A stretch of 53,033 bases of DNA from Clostridia bacterium (GTDB lineage: Bacteria; Bacillota; Clostridia; Christensenellales; Aristaeellaceae), in NCBI GenBank assembly GCA_017484085.1, contig JAFUTW010000008.1:1-53033 (forward strand), read 5' to 3'. Each line of letters opens with the position of its first letter. Position 1 is the first letter of the stretch. Shown here in pieces: positions 1-7,253 of the stretch. A model generated the notes under the pieces. The model was not told the DNA's origin. It saw only the letters and a program-made list of their open reading frames with translations, and did not search any database. A program made the position numbers and the translations under genes.

Positions 1-213
1 GCCGCCGCAGTAGATGCCCAGCAGCAGGCCGATGGACGGGATGAGATCCATGCCGAAGGAGAAGGGGATGAGCAGCGCCACGCCCATGGTGGCCGTCATG
101 CCCGGGATGGCGCCCAGCAGCACGCCGCCCAGCGCGCCCAGGAGCGTCATAAAGAGGACCTGCGGGTTGGTAAAAACCGCCGCATAGCTTTCAAGCAGTA
201 AACCCCAATTCAT
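1..213 (-). CDS. tctA: TctA family tripartite tricarboxylate transporter large permease (partial)
   Basis: First 71 residues of the large membrane subunit of a tripartite tricarboxylate transporter; the rest lies beyond the left edge. The N-terminus shows the family hallmark G-x3-GAIPGMTATMG followed by a hydrophobic stretch ending in GLLLGIYCGG, both typical of TctA. The ATG at 213-211 is preceded by a perfect AGGAGG about 8 nt upstream. It is the last visible gene of tctC-tctB-tctA and starts 12 nt after tctB. TctA forms the transmembrane channel and works with TctB and the extracytoplasmic receptor TctC to import a carboxylate using an ion gradient. The substrate cannot be read from the sequence. 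Confidence 0.93.
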   Translation of the reverse strand, partial: MNWGLLLESYAAVFTNPQVLFMTLLGALGGVLLGAIPGMTATMGVALLIPFSFGMDLIPSIGLLLGIYCGG

Positions 214-225
214 ATGCGCGCCTCC

Positions 226-759
226 TTAAAACTTGTCGACCAGGTCGCGCAGCGGCTGCAGCACACCCATGGGGATGTTGACCTTGAGGAACTTGTAGAA
301 GATGAACCACATGACCAGGGGGACAAGGACGGAGACGAGCACGACGGTCTTCGCATCGCGCTTGCCGATCAGCACCATGATGATCGCGCAGATGATGGCG
401 GAGACCAGCACATACCCCAGGCTCTCAAAGAGGAAGGAGTAGCAGATGCACAGCACGATGACAAAGAGCGCCGCCGCGATGCCGCGGTTTTTGACAGGGT
501 TGAGGCTGGGCGCGGGCGCGTTGTCATAATCGTACTTGGACATGCCGCGGACGACCTTGAGGATCGACTGGATGAGCAGGATGACCGTAAAGATGGCCAT
601 ACCGCAGATCATGACCTGCGGGAAGGTCGCGGGTTTGACGTATTTGGCGGATTTCGGCTGCTTAAAGCCGAGCGTCTGAATATAGGCCCAGATTTCAAAG
701 GCCAGCAGCAGGATGGCGCTGACGAGATTCGTGAAGGCCTTTGTGGCAGTTTTCTTCAA
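226..759 (-). CDS. tctB: TctB family tripartite tricarboxylate transporter small permease
   Basis: Small integral-membrane subunit of about 177 residues, the usual length for TctB. Hydrophobic segments lie near residues 10-28, 50-68, 93-112, 115-132 and 137-155, matching the four- to five-helix small subunit. The start is a TTG at 759-757; the ATG and GTG just upstream run straight into stop codons, and a degenerate Shine-Dalgarno (GGATGTGA) lies about 7 nt before the TTG. It sits between tctC and tctA in the expected order. A weak TTG start plus the upstream hairpin suggests lower output than tctC, which fits a receptor needed in excess over the permease. Confidence 0.9.
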   Translation of the reverse strand: MKKTATKAFTNLVSAILLLAFEIWAYIQTLGFKQPKSAKYVKPATFPQVMICGMAIFTVILLIQSILKVVRGMSKYDYDNAPAPSLNPVKNRGIAAALFVIVLCICYSFLFESLGYVLVSAIICAIIMVLIGKRDAKTVVLVSVLVPLVMWFIFYKFLKVNIPMGVLQPLRDLVDKF

Positions 760-807
760 TGCGGTTTCACATCCTTAGCAAATGGTTTCGGGGACCGTAC
801 CAAGGGT

Positions 808-838
808 TAAAAAGATGGGCAGGGAACCCTGCCCATCT
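808..838 (-). terminator. Intercistronic terminator/attenuator between tctC and tctB
   Basis: A perfect 12-bp stem (AGATGGGCAGGG and its complement) with a tiny loop is followed on the minus strand by a short T run. It lies 15 nt after the tctC stop, before tctB. It probably reduces read-through into tctBA or protects the 3' end of the tctC message. Confidence 0.75.
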
Positions 839-852
839 GCTGTTTAAGGTGA

Positions 853-1833
853 TCAGAACTCGATGCCGGCAGCGGTCATAGCGGCAGGCACGTCGGTCTC
901 CTCCTGCTCCTGCAGGAAGGCCTTGAAGTCTTCGCTGTTCAGGTAGGCGATGCCCAGGCCGGCGTTGTTCATGTAGGTGACGAAGTCAGCGTCTTCGATC
1001 GCGGCGGCGCAGGCATCAGCCAGCTTCGCACGGACATCGGCGTCGACGCCGTTGGGCAGCGCAAGGCCGCGCCAGGTGGCGTAGTAGGCTTCCACACCCT
1101 GCTCTTTGCAGGTGGGGATGGCGCCGAAAACTTCGTTGTTGATGCGCTCTTCAGCCATCAGGCCCAGGCAGACGAGGTCGCCGGACTCGATGAAGTTGCG
1201 GGCTTCGGCCAGGGAGACGGTAACGCCTTCGATGTCCACGCCCTGAGCGGCAGCCTGAACGGCGCTCGCGGCACCGTCAGGATAGGTGACCATCTGGAAC
1301 TCGACGCCGGCAGCGTTCATGAAGTAGCCACCCGCGATGTGCCAAACGGAGTTCGCGGAGGAACCGCCCATGCGGACCTCGCCCGGATGCGCCTTGCAGT
1401 AGTCGATGAAGCCGTTGATGTCGGCGATGCCGTTGGCGTCAGCCCACTTCTTGTTGACGGTGACGGCGGCCGGGTCGGCGTTCAGGCGGCACAGCGGATC
1501 ATAGTCCTCGTAGGACTTGTAGTCGCTCATCTCGAGGGCCTTGTAGGTCACGACCTCGAAGGTGATCATGCCGTAGGTGTAGCCGTCGGGATCGGCATCG
1601 GCGATGGCCTCGTGGCCGGTGACGCCGGAAGCGCCGGTGCGGTTGTCAACGGTGGAAACCTGGCCCAGCTGCTTGTCAAGCGCAAGGCAGAAAGCGCGCA
1701 GGCAGTTGTCGGTGCCGCCGCCGGCGCCCCAGGGGCAGATAGCGGTGAGGCCCTTGTCCGGATAATCCGCGAGAGCGGCGGCAGCGCCCAGAACCAGGAC
1801 GAGCGCCATGACGAGTGCGAGAAGCTTCTTCAT
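853..1833 (-). CDS. tctC: TctC/Bug family tripartite tricarboxylate transporter substrate-binding protein
   Basis: Extracytoplasmic receptor of the tripartite transporter, 326 residues from the chosen ATG at 1833, which has AAGGAGG 7 nt upstream. A longer reading frame reaches back 45 nt but lacks a ribosome site. A signal peptide (MKKLL then a long Leu/Val/Ala core, ending ALA-DYP) is followed by the Bug fold signatures: a PWGAGGGTD loop, NRTGASG and a GHEAIADADPDGYT segment. These form the carboxylate-binding pocket in the Bug/TctC family. No lipobox cysteine is visible, so the mature protein would be released by signal peptidase I unless held otherwise. It is transcribed from its own promoter and followed by an attenuator before tctBA. 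Confidence 0.93.
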   Translation of the reverse strand: MKKLLALVMALVLVLGAAAALADYPDKGLTAICPWGAGGGTDNCLRAFCLALDKQLGQVSTVDNRTGASGVTGHEAIADADPDGYTYGMITFEVVTYKALEMSDYKSYEDYDPLCRLNADPAAVTVNKKWADANGIADINGFIDYCKAHPGEVRMGGSSANSVWHIAGGYFMNAAGVEFQMVTYPDGAASAVQAAAQGVDIEGVTVSLAEARNFIESGDLVCLGLMAEERINNEVFGAIPTCKEQGVEAYYATWRGLALPNGVDADVRAKLADACAAAIEDADFVTYMNNAGLGIAYLNSEDFKAFLQEQEETDVPAAMTAAGIEF

Positions 1834-1898
1834 GATGAGTTCCTCCTTATTCTTTGGGAGAGGGTGATGAAATGCCAATCCCTCTCCAATTTAAAATC

Positions 1899-1928
1899 AG
1901 TATAGCACGCAAAAAGGGGGAGTGTCAA
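1899..1928 (-). promoter_or_regulatory. tctC promoter embedded in the upstream operon's terminator
   Basis: On the minus strand TTGACA (1928-1923) is spaced 18 nt from TATACT (1904-1899), with an extended -10 TGC. The TTGACA hexamer is part of the terminator stem of the preceding ABC operon. Confidence 0.75.
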
Positions 1929-1946
1929 TTGAAATGACACTCCCCC
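1911..1946 (-). terminator. Rho-independent terminator of the iron-type ABC operon
   Basis: A 12-bp perfect stem (GGGGGAGTGTCA and complement) with a 7-nt loop, followed by TTTTT on the minus strand, 16 nt after the stop of the binding-protein gene. Its 3' arm also carries the -35 of the tctC promoter. Confidence 0.9.
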
Positions 1947-1962
1947 GCGGTAAAGACAGGAC

Positions 1963-3000
1963 TTATTTTGCGCCGTAGGTGGACCAGAGCTCCGTCCACT
2001 GGTTGAGCAGCTCTTCCTTGTGCTCGCCGATGTAAGCGAAGTCCAGATCGATGACGCCGATCTCCTCGTCGGAGGGATAGGCTTCATAGGTGAATTCCTT
2101 GTTCGTGCCGCGGGCGCAGTTGGCTTCCGCGCGCAGCTGCTGGACCTCAGCGGAGCCGCACATGTCGAGGAAGGCTTCCGCAGCGGCCTTATGCTGACAA
2201 TTCTTCACCATGCCGGCGCCGCTGGCGCAGCCGGTGTTGCCCTCTTTCGGATAGACGAGCTTGATATCCTCCGCGCCGTTCTCCACTTGGTACTGCACGA
2301 TGGACTCATAGGACAGGCCCGCGGCGTACTCGCCGGACATGACCAGTTTGTAGACTTCGGAAGAGGAGGTGGTGTTGCGCACGCCTGTCTTGACGAGGTC
2401 GGTCAGGAAGTTCCAGGATTTCTCATCGCCGAAGGAGTCGCCCATCAGCGCGAGCATGGAGTGGAACTGACGGAAGCCGGAGGAAGTCGCCTGCGGGTCG
2501 GCGATGATGATCTTGCCGGCCAGCGCTGGATCGAGCAGGGAGGCATAGCTGTCGATGGTGATGCCGAGTACATTCTCGATCTTGGTGTTGACGATGAGGC
2601 ACATGTACTGGATGTCCAGATAGGCGTAGTAGTTGTTCGGGTCCACCACGGTCTGGTCGTCGTAGTTGACGGGCTTATACGGGTCGAAGCAGTCCCAGTA
2701 CTGGCTGCCGTCGGTCTGGAACAGGCCGCCGCAGACGACATCCGCCTGCGGGTTGGCGCTCTCGTTGCGCACGCGCGCGATCAGCGTGCCCAGAGAGTCC
2801 TTGATCCACTCGATGTGGCAGTCCGGATAGGCGGAATACCAGACCTCTTCCATCACGGCCTGCTGGCCGTCGTCCATGGTGGTGTACACGGTGATGGTGT
2901 CGCCGACCTCGGCGGGATCGCGCCGCCACTCAGCGGCGAAGGCGCAGGCTGCCGTCAGCACGAGGGCGAGTGCCAGCGCGAGGGACAGGATTTTTTTCAT
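1963..3000 (-). CDS. Iron(III)-type ABC transporter substrate-binding protein
   Basis: A 345-residue periplasmic-binding-like protein of the ferric-iron/spermidine class. A signal peptide of about 22 residues ends in AFA-AEW. The mature start VGDTITVYTTMDDGQ matches the first beta strand of FbpA/FutA-type proteins, and later blocks (QADVVCGG, YMCLIVNTK, GKIIIADPQATSSG, GLSYES) match the hinge and lobe segments of that fold. It is 51 nt downstream of the permease gene, so the pair is one operon. The ligand is not certain: iron, phosphonate and other solutes use this fold. Asp and Glu residues are frequent but the canonical tandem-tyrosine iron site is not evident by eye. The signal peptide has no convincing lipobox. 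Confidence 0.85.
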   Translation of the reverse strand: MKKILSLALALALVLTAACAFAAEWRRDPAEVGDTITVYTTMDDGQQAVMEEVWYSAYPDCHIEWIKDSLGTLIARVRNESANPQADVVCGGLFQTDGSQYWDCFDPYKPVNYDDQTVVDPNNYYAYLDIQYMCLIVNTKIENVLGITIDSYASLLDPALAGKIIIADPQATSSGFRQFHSMLALMGDSFGDEKSWNFLTDLVKTGVRNTTSSSEVYKLVMSGEYAAGLSYESIVQYQVENGAEDIKLVYPKEGNTGCASGAGMVKNCQHKAAAEAFLDMCGSAEVQQLRAEANCARGTNKEFTYEAYPSDEEIGVIDLDFAYIGEHKEELLNQWTELWSTYGAK

Positions 3001-3051
3001 GGGAACGTCTCCTTTCTTCTTTATAAAGCAACTCCGTTGCTCTATGAACCG

Positions 3052-4737
3052 TTACAGGCCGATGCCGTCCTTCTGGTTGCGCGTGATGATGAGGTAGAGG
3101 ATGAGGCATACGACGGTGAAGGCGGTGGTCACGGTGGCAAAGGCGGCGGCTACGCCGTCGTTGCCGCCCACGATCTGCGTATAGGTGTTGACGGTCAGCG
3201 TGATGCTCCGGTTGTTGTAGAGCATGAGGCTGGCGCTCATTTCGGTGATGATAGACACCCATGAGAGCACGGCGCCGGACAGGATGCCGCTGCTCATCAT
3301 CGGGATGGTGATCTTGACGAAGGTCTTGAGGTCGCTGGCCCCCAGGGAGATCGCAGCCTCCTCCGTGCTGACCGGTATCTGCATGATGGCCGCTGTGGCC
3401 GAGCGGCTGGTAAAGGGCATCCGCCGGATGGCCATGGCGATGACGATGATCCCGACGGTGCCGGAAATGCGGAAGGAACCGTTGTTAAAGATGGGATAGT
3501 TGAATGCGCCCAGCAGCGCGATGCCGATGACCGCGCCGGGCAGGATGTAGGGCAGCATGGTGATGGTATCCAGCGCGTGATGGAAGGGGCTGCTGCGCCG
3601 CACGGTGAGGTAGGAGATGAGCACGGCGATGACGATGATGAGGGCGAGCGCGGCCACGCTGATGATCAGCGTGTTGTTGATGGAACGCATCATCAGCTTG
3701 CGCGAGGCGCGCTCATAATTGGCCAGCGACCATCCGGGTTTGCGGATGCCGGCCAGGTTGTAGTTCATGAACGACATGCAGACGATGTACACCTGCGGCA
3801 GCAGCGCGACGGCGATGAGCAGATAGCAGTAGATGTACATCAACGCGCCGCGGAAGCCCTTCGGCCGCATCGGCTGGATGGGATTCATGGCGTTGATGGT
3901 GAACTTGAAGCGGTTGGTCGCATATTTCTGAATGAGGAAGACCAGCCCCGTGAACAGGATGGCGATGACGCTGACGGCGGAAGCGAACCCGTAGTCCGTG
4001 GAGGTCTCGCTGAGGAAGGAGGTGTAGATGAGCACGGGGAAGGTGGTATAGCCCTCTCCGATGAGCGCCGGCGTGCCGAAGTCGGCAAAAGCGCGCATAA
4101 AGACGAGCAGGGCGGCGGCCAGGATGGTCGGCATGGTCAGCATCAGCACGACCTTGAAAAGCCGCGGGACACCCTTGCAGCCCAGGTTGGCGGACGCCTC
4201 CATGAGGCTGTTGTCGATGCTGGAGAACGCCCCGTTCATGTAGATGACGACGAGTGGGAAGAGTTTGAGGCTCTGTACCAGCAGGATGCCGCCGAAACCG
4301 TAGATGCTGCCGATCTCAATGCCCAGCATGGAAAGGAAATTGGTGATGAACCCGTTGCGGCCCAGCATCTTGATCCAGGAGTACGCGCCGATAAAGGGGG
4401 CGGACATGGTGCACAGCAGGCACAGGATAAAGAGGATGCGTTTGCCGCGGATGTGATAGAACGTGTAAAAGTAGCTGAAGGGGATGCCCAGCAGCAGGCT
4501 GATCAGCGTGACGGAGGCGGAGACCTTGAGGCTGTTCAGAATGGTGGAGGAATAGTAGTAGGCAGGGTTGAAAAACTTGCGGAAGCCGTCAAAGGAGAAA
4601 TGCCCGTCCGCCATGAAGGCGCTGATGAGCAGGTTGGCCATGGGATAGAGGAAAAAGACCAGGAAGACGATGAAGATCAGGGCACCGGAGATGCTCCAGA
4701 GACTCAGACGCTTTTTATGCATCGTGCGATCGTTCAT
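3052..4737 (-). CDS. Iron(III)-type ABC transporter permease, two fused BPD domains
   Basis: A polytopic membrane protein of 561 residues made of two permease halves, as in FbpB/SfuB. Each half has about six helices and an EAA-type loop for the ATPase: the first around EASANLGCKG, the second around EEAAISLGASDLKTF, both followed by a proline-rich stretch. The ATG at 4737 has GGAGGG 6 nt upstream; the frame extends 42 nt further but without a ribosome site. It is the first gene of a two-gene operon with the binding protein. The ATPase that should power it is not adjacent: the next gene upstream is ktrA. Confidence 0.88.
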   Translation of the reverse strand: MNDRTMHKKRLSLWSISGALIFIVFLVFFLYPMANLLISAFMADGHFSFDGFRKFFNPAYYYSSTILNSLKVSASVTLISLLLGIPFSYFYTFYHIRGKRILFILCLLCTMSAPFIGAYSWIKMLGRNGFITNFLSMLGIEIGSIYGFGGILLVQSLKLFPLVVIYMNGAFSSIDNSLMEASANLGCKGVPRLFKVVLMLTMPTILAAALLVFMRAFADFGTPALIGEGYTTFPVLIYTSFLSETSTDYGFASAVSVIAILFTGLVFLIQKYATNRFKFTINAMNPIQPMRPKGFRGALMYIYCYLLIAVALLPQVYIVCMSFMNYNLAGIRKPGWSLANYERASRKLMMRSINNTLIISVAALALIIVIAVLISYLTVRRSSPFHHALDTITMLPYILPGAVIGIALLGAFNYPIFNNGSFRISGTVGIIVIAMAIRRMPFTSRSATAAIMQIPVSTEEAAISLGASDLKTFVKITIPMMSSGILSGAVLSWVSIITEMSASLMLYNNRSITLTVNTYTQIVGGNDGVAAAFATVTTAFTVVCLILYLIITRNQKDGIGL

Positions 4738-4883
4738 CTTGCTCCCTCCATCCCTTCCGCCTGCCGAAGCAATGGGCAACCCGCCAAAAACTTGCGCAGG
4801 AATCTGTATTAAAGATACATGACGTTATCGGACAAATTCAAAAAACGGGAAAAGAATCGGATGATTATTTATTCAATACTGCT

Positions 4884-4912
4884 ATTGTACCCCGAAAGAC
4901 AGAGGCCGTCAA
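4884..4912 (-). promoter_or_regulatory. Promoter of the iron-type ABC operon
   Basis: On the minus strand TTGACG and TACAAT are separated by exactly 17 nt, about 147 nt upstream of the permease start. The roughly 140-nt leader is AT-richer than the genes; I saw no known riboswitch or Fur-box in it. Confidence 0.7.
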
Positions 4913-4948
4913 CCCGGAACGGGGAAAAAGAACCGGCGGGCTATGCTG

Positions 4949-5596
4949 TCACTGCACGGCGCGCAGCGCCTTTTTCTCCATGGCAACCAGCAGGGTCTCT
5001 TCCTCCTTCAGGGGTTTTTCCGGGTCGACGAAAGCCCAGGCTTCCGGGGCGCGGCGGACGGCAATGACGTTGAAGCCGCGCCTGCGCCGCAGATCCAGCT
5101 CATGAAGGCTTTTGCCGAGCCAGTCCGGCTGGACGGGCATTTCGATGAGGCAGAGGTTCTCATCGACGTCGAAGAACTCCAGGATGTTGGGGGAGGCGAG
5201 CACGTGCGCCGTCCGTATGCCGCTTTCCTTCTCGGGATCGATGATGCGGTCCGCACCGACACGGCGGAGGATCGAGGCCCTGCGCGCGGTGGAGGCTTTG
5301 GCCATCACGAAGGGGACGCCCAACTCCTTGGCGACGGAGACGCACAGGATGCTGGCTGCAAGGTCCGTACTCATGGCGACGATGACCATATCCATGCTCT
5401 GAAGGCCAAGCGCCTTGATTTCATCCTCCTCGGAGAGGTCGGCGCGGATGGCGACGGTGGATTTACCGGCGAAATCCGCGATCAGTTCTTCGTCATGATC
5501 GGCGACGAGGACGTCCATTCCCAGGTCGTAGAGGCCCTCGGCCAGGCTGCGCCCGAACTGCCCCAGCCCCAAGACGGCGATGGATTGCTTTTCCAT
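4949..5596 (-). CDS. ktrA: Potassium uptake regulatory subunit KtrA/TrkA
   Basis: Cytosolic gating ring subunit of the Ktr potassium transporter, 215 residues, normal for KtrA. The N-terminal RCK/Rossmann domain has the nucleotide motif GLGQFG (residues 10-15) with an acidic residue ending the second strand (VADHDEE); ATP/ADP or NAD binding here controls KtrB. The C-terminal half (from about residue 135, with LCLIEMPV and the WLGKSLHEL turn) is a TrkA-C domain, which in Firmicutes binds cyclic di-AMP. It starts 27 nt after the ktrB stop and shares its promoter. Confidence 0.93.
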   Translation of the reverse strand: MEKQSIAVLGLGQFGRSLAEGLYDLGMDVLVADHDEELIADFAGKSTVAIRADLSEEDEIKALGLQSMDMVIVAMSTDLAASILCVSVAKELGVPFVMAKASTARRASILRRVGADRIIDPEKESGIRTAHVLASPNILEFFDVDENLCLIEMPVQPDWLGKSLHELDLRRRRGFNVIAVRRAPEAWAFVDPEKPLKEEETLLVAMEKKALRAVQ

Positions 5597-5623
5597 GGTT
5601 TTGCTCCTTTCACTGCACTTCGC

Positions 5624-7003
5624 TCAGCCGACGAAGAATCGGCCGGCCGCATGGGTAATCTTCTGTTCCCGCCCGGCGGGGTGAATAAAGAACACAGCCA
5701 TGGAGATGGGGCCGATCCGCCCCAGGTACATAGCCAGGATGACGATGAGCCTGCCCGCCGTGGTGAGCTGCGGGGTGACGCCGCGGGAAAGCCCGACGGT
5801 GGCGCAGGCGCTGACGATCTCAAAGAACGCATCCGCAGCGGAGAGCGGCGCAGCGAGCAGAAGGAGGGCTGTCAGCACGAGGACAGCCAGCAGGCTCACC
5901 GTGAGGATGGCGGCGCTGCGGCGCATCAGCTCATCCGGTACGCGCCGCCTGTAGACAACGGTCTCCTTTTGCCCGCGGATATACGAGAGGGCATTCTGCA
6001 GGACAAAGAAGCAGGTGACGGTTTTGACGCCGCCCGCGGTCCCGGCGGGCGAGCCGCCGATGAACATGAGCAGGCAGGCGGCAAGGGAAGAAGGAGCGCT
6101 GAGCTTTCCCTGTGAAAAAGCGGAGAAACCGGCTGTACGAAGGGTAACGGATTCAAACAGGGCACCCCACAGCTGCGCGGGTAGGGGAAGGCTGCCAAGC
6201 GTTTCGGGGTTGCGATGCTCGCACAGGAAGAAGAAAACGGCTCCGGAGAAGATGAGGATGAAGGTGAGCCGGAGAACGAGACGGGTGTGTTCGCCCAGCC
6301 TGCCCACCGCCCGACGGAGCGGATAGCGGTGCTGCCGTGCATGCCGGAGGCTGTCGCTCATGTCGAACCAGACGACGAAACCGAGGCCGCCCAGCACGAT
6401 GAGCGCCATGGTGACAGCCAGAACGGGCAGACTGCCTGCGTAGGGCGCCAGGCTGTCGGCCCCGAACAGATCGATGCCGGCATTGCAGAAAGCGGAGACG
6501 GCGGTAAAAACAGAGAGCAGTATGCCGCGGCGGAGGCCGTATTCGGGGATAAAGCAGAGGCTGTAGAGGATCGCTCCGGCCCCCTCAACGATCAGTGTGC
6601 CGCGGAAGACGCGCCGAAGAAAGGCGATAACGCCTGTTCGGGTATCCAGGTTGAAAGCATCCTGCAGCAGGGCGCGGTCGGACAGGGAAAAGCGCCGGCG
6701 CAGCAGCAGCATGAGGAGGGCGAAGCAGCTGACGATGCCCAGCCCGCCGGCTTGGATGAGCAGAAAGATGACGGCTTTGCCGAAGGGGCTCCAGTAAGCC
6801 GCCGTTTCCACGACGGTCAGGCCGGTAACGCATACGGAGGTGGTGGCGGTAAACAGCGCCGTGGTGAGCGGCGCGCCGGTGCCATCTGCCGAAGAGACGG
6901 GCAGCAGGAGCAGGACCGTGCCGGTCAGAATGGCAAACAGGAAGCTGACGGGCAGAATGTGCGCGGGACGGAGCCTGCGTATCGGCGGGGCCTTTCGCTG
7001 CAC
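5624..7003 (-). CDS. ktrB: Potassium uptake channel subunit KtrB/TrkH
   Basis: Membrane pore subunit of the Ktr potassium/sodium symporter, 459 residues from a GTG at 7003. The GTG has a near-perfect GGAGGTGA 5 nt upstream, and the -10 box of its promoter lies about 34 nt before it, which rules out longer starts. Four pore loops carry the selectivity signatures: SVCVTGL near residue 65, AFCNAGI near 175, LRTAGFS near 290 and CATVGLS near 405. The order ktrB-ktrA on one message is unremarkable for a clostridium. Together they provide potassium uptake and turgor control. Confidence 0.94.
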   Translation of the reverse strand: MQRKAPPIRRLRPAHILPVSFLFAILTGTVLLLLPVSSADGTGAPLTTALFTATTSVCVTGLTVVETAAYWSPFGKAVIFLLIQAGGLGIVSCFALLMLLLRRRFSLSDRALLQDAFNLDTRTGVIAFLRRVFRGTLIVEGAGAILYSLCFIPEYGLRRGILLSVFTAVSAFCNAGIDLFGADSLAPYAGSLPVLAVTMALIVLGGLGFVVWFDMSDSLRHARQHRYPLRRAVGRLGEHTRLVLRLTFILIFSGAVFFFLCEHRNPETLGSLPLPAQLWGALFESVTLRTAGFSAFSQGKLSAPSSLAACLLMFIGGSPAGTAGGVKTVTCFFVLQNALSYIRGQKETVVYRRRVPDELMRRSAAILTVSLLAVLVLTALLLLAAPLSAADAFFEIVSACATVGLSRGVTPQLTTAGRLIVILAMYLGRIGPISMAVFFIHPAGREQKITHAAGRFFVG

Positions 7004-7036
7004 GGGGTTCACCTCCGGTCGGAAAGAATCAAACCC

Positions 7037-7065
7037 AGTATAACACAGTGCCCGTCTTCTGTCAC
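7037..7065 (-). promoter_or_regulatory. ktrBA promoter
   Basis: Minus strand GTGACA, 17-nt spacer, TATACT with an extended -10 TG one base before it. Transcription would begin near 7030, leaving a short leader of about 27 nt, so no c-di-AMP riboswitch is present. Confidence 0.7.
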
Positions 7066-7172
7066 AGGATCTTTGCTGCATTGAAAAACGCTGAGCCGGG
7101 CTTATCGAGGGACTGCTTTAAATTTGTTTCAAAAATAATAAGAAATATATTTAATTCATTAAGTATCGTAAC

Positions 7173-7201
7173 TTTTAAAAAAGTATATGTCATGATATAA
7201 T
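7173..7201 (+). promoter_or_regulatory. Promoter of the F420H2-dehydrogenase/pyruvyl-transferase gene
   Basis: A consensus TATAAT (7196-7201) with extended -10 TGA lies in an unusually AT-rich stretch (7125-7200). The -35 is poor. A short dyad ACTTTT-AA-AAAAGT (7171-7184) overlaps the spacer. The -10 box overlaps the first in-frame ATG, so translation must begin further down. Confidence 0.65.
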
Positions 7202-7253
7202 GCGAGAGATTGTAATTGTCGAAGCCGGTTATGGCAGAAAAGAGGGATCAGGA

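Noticed and set aside
2020-3264. Long plus-strand frame opposite the iron-type ABC genes
   Set aside because: GC-rich antisense shadow: composition full of Gly/Val/Asp/His, no ribosome site, and it overlaps two well-supported genes.
4943-6115. 390-codon plus-strand frame opposite ktrA and ktrB
   Set aside because: Antisense shadow of ktrBA, low-complexity residues and no start signal.
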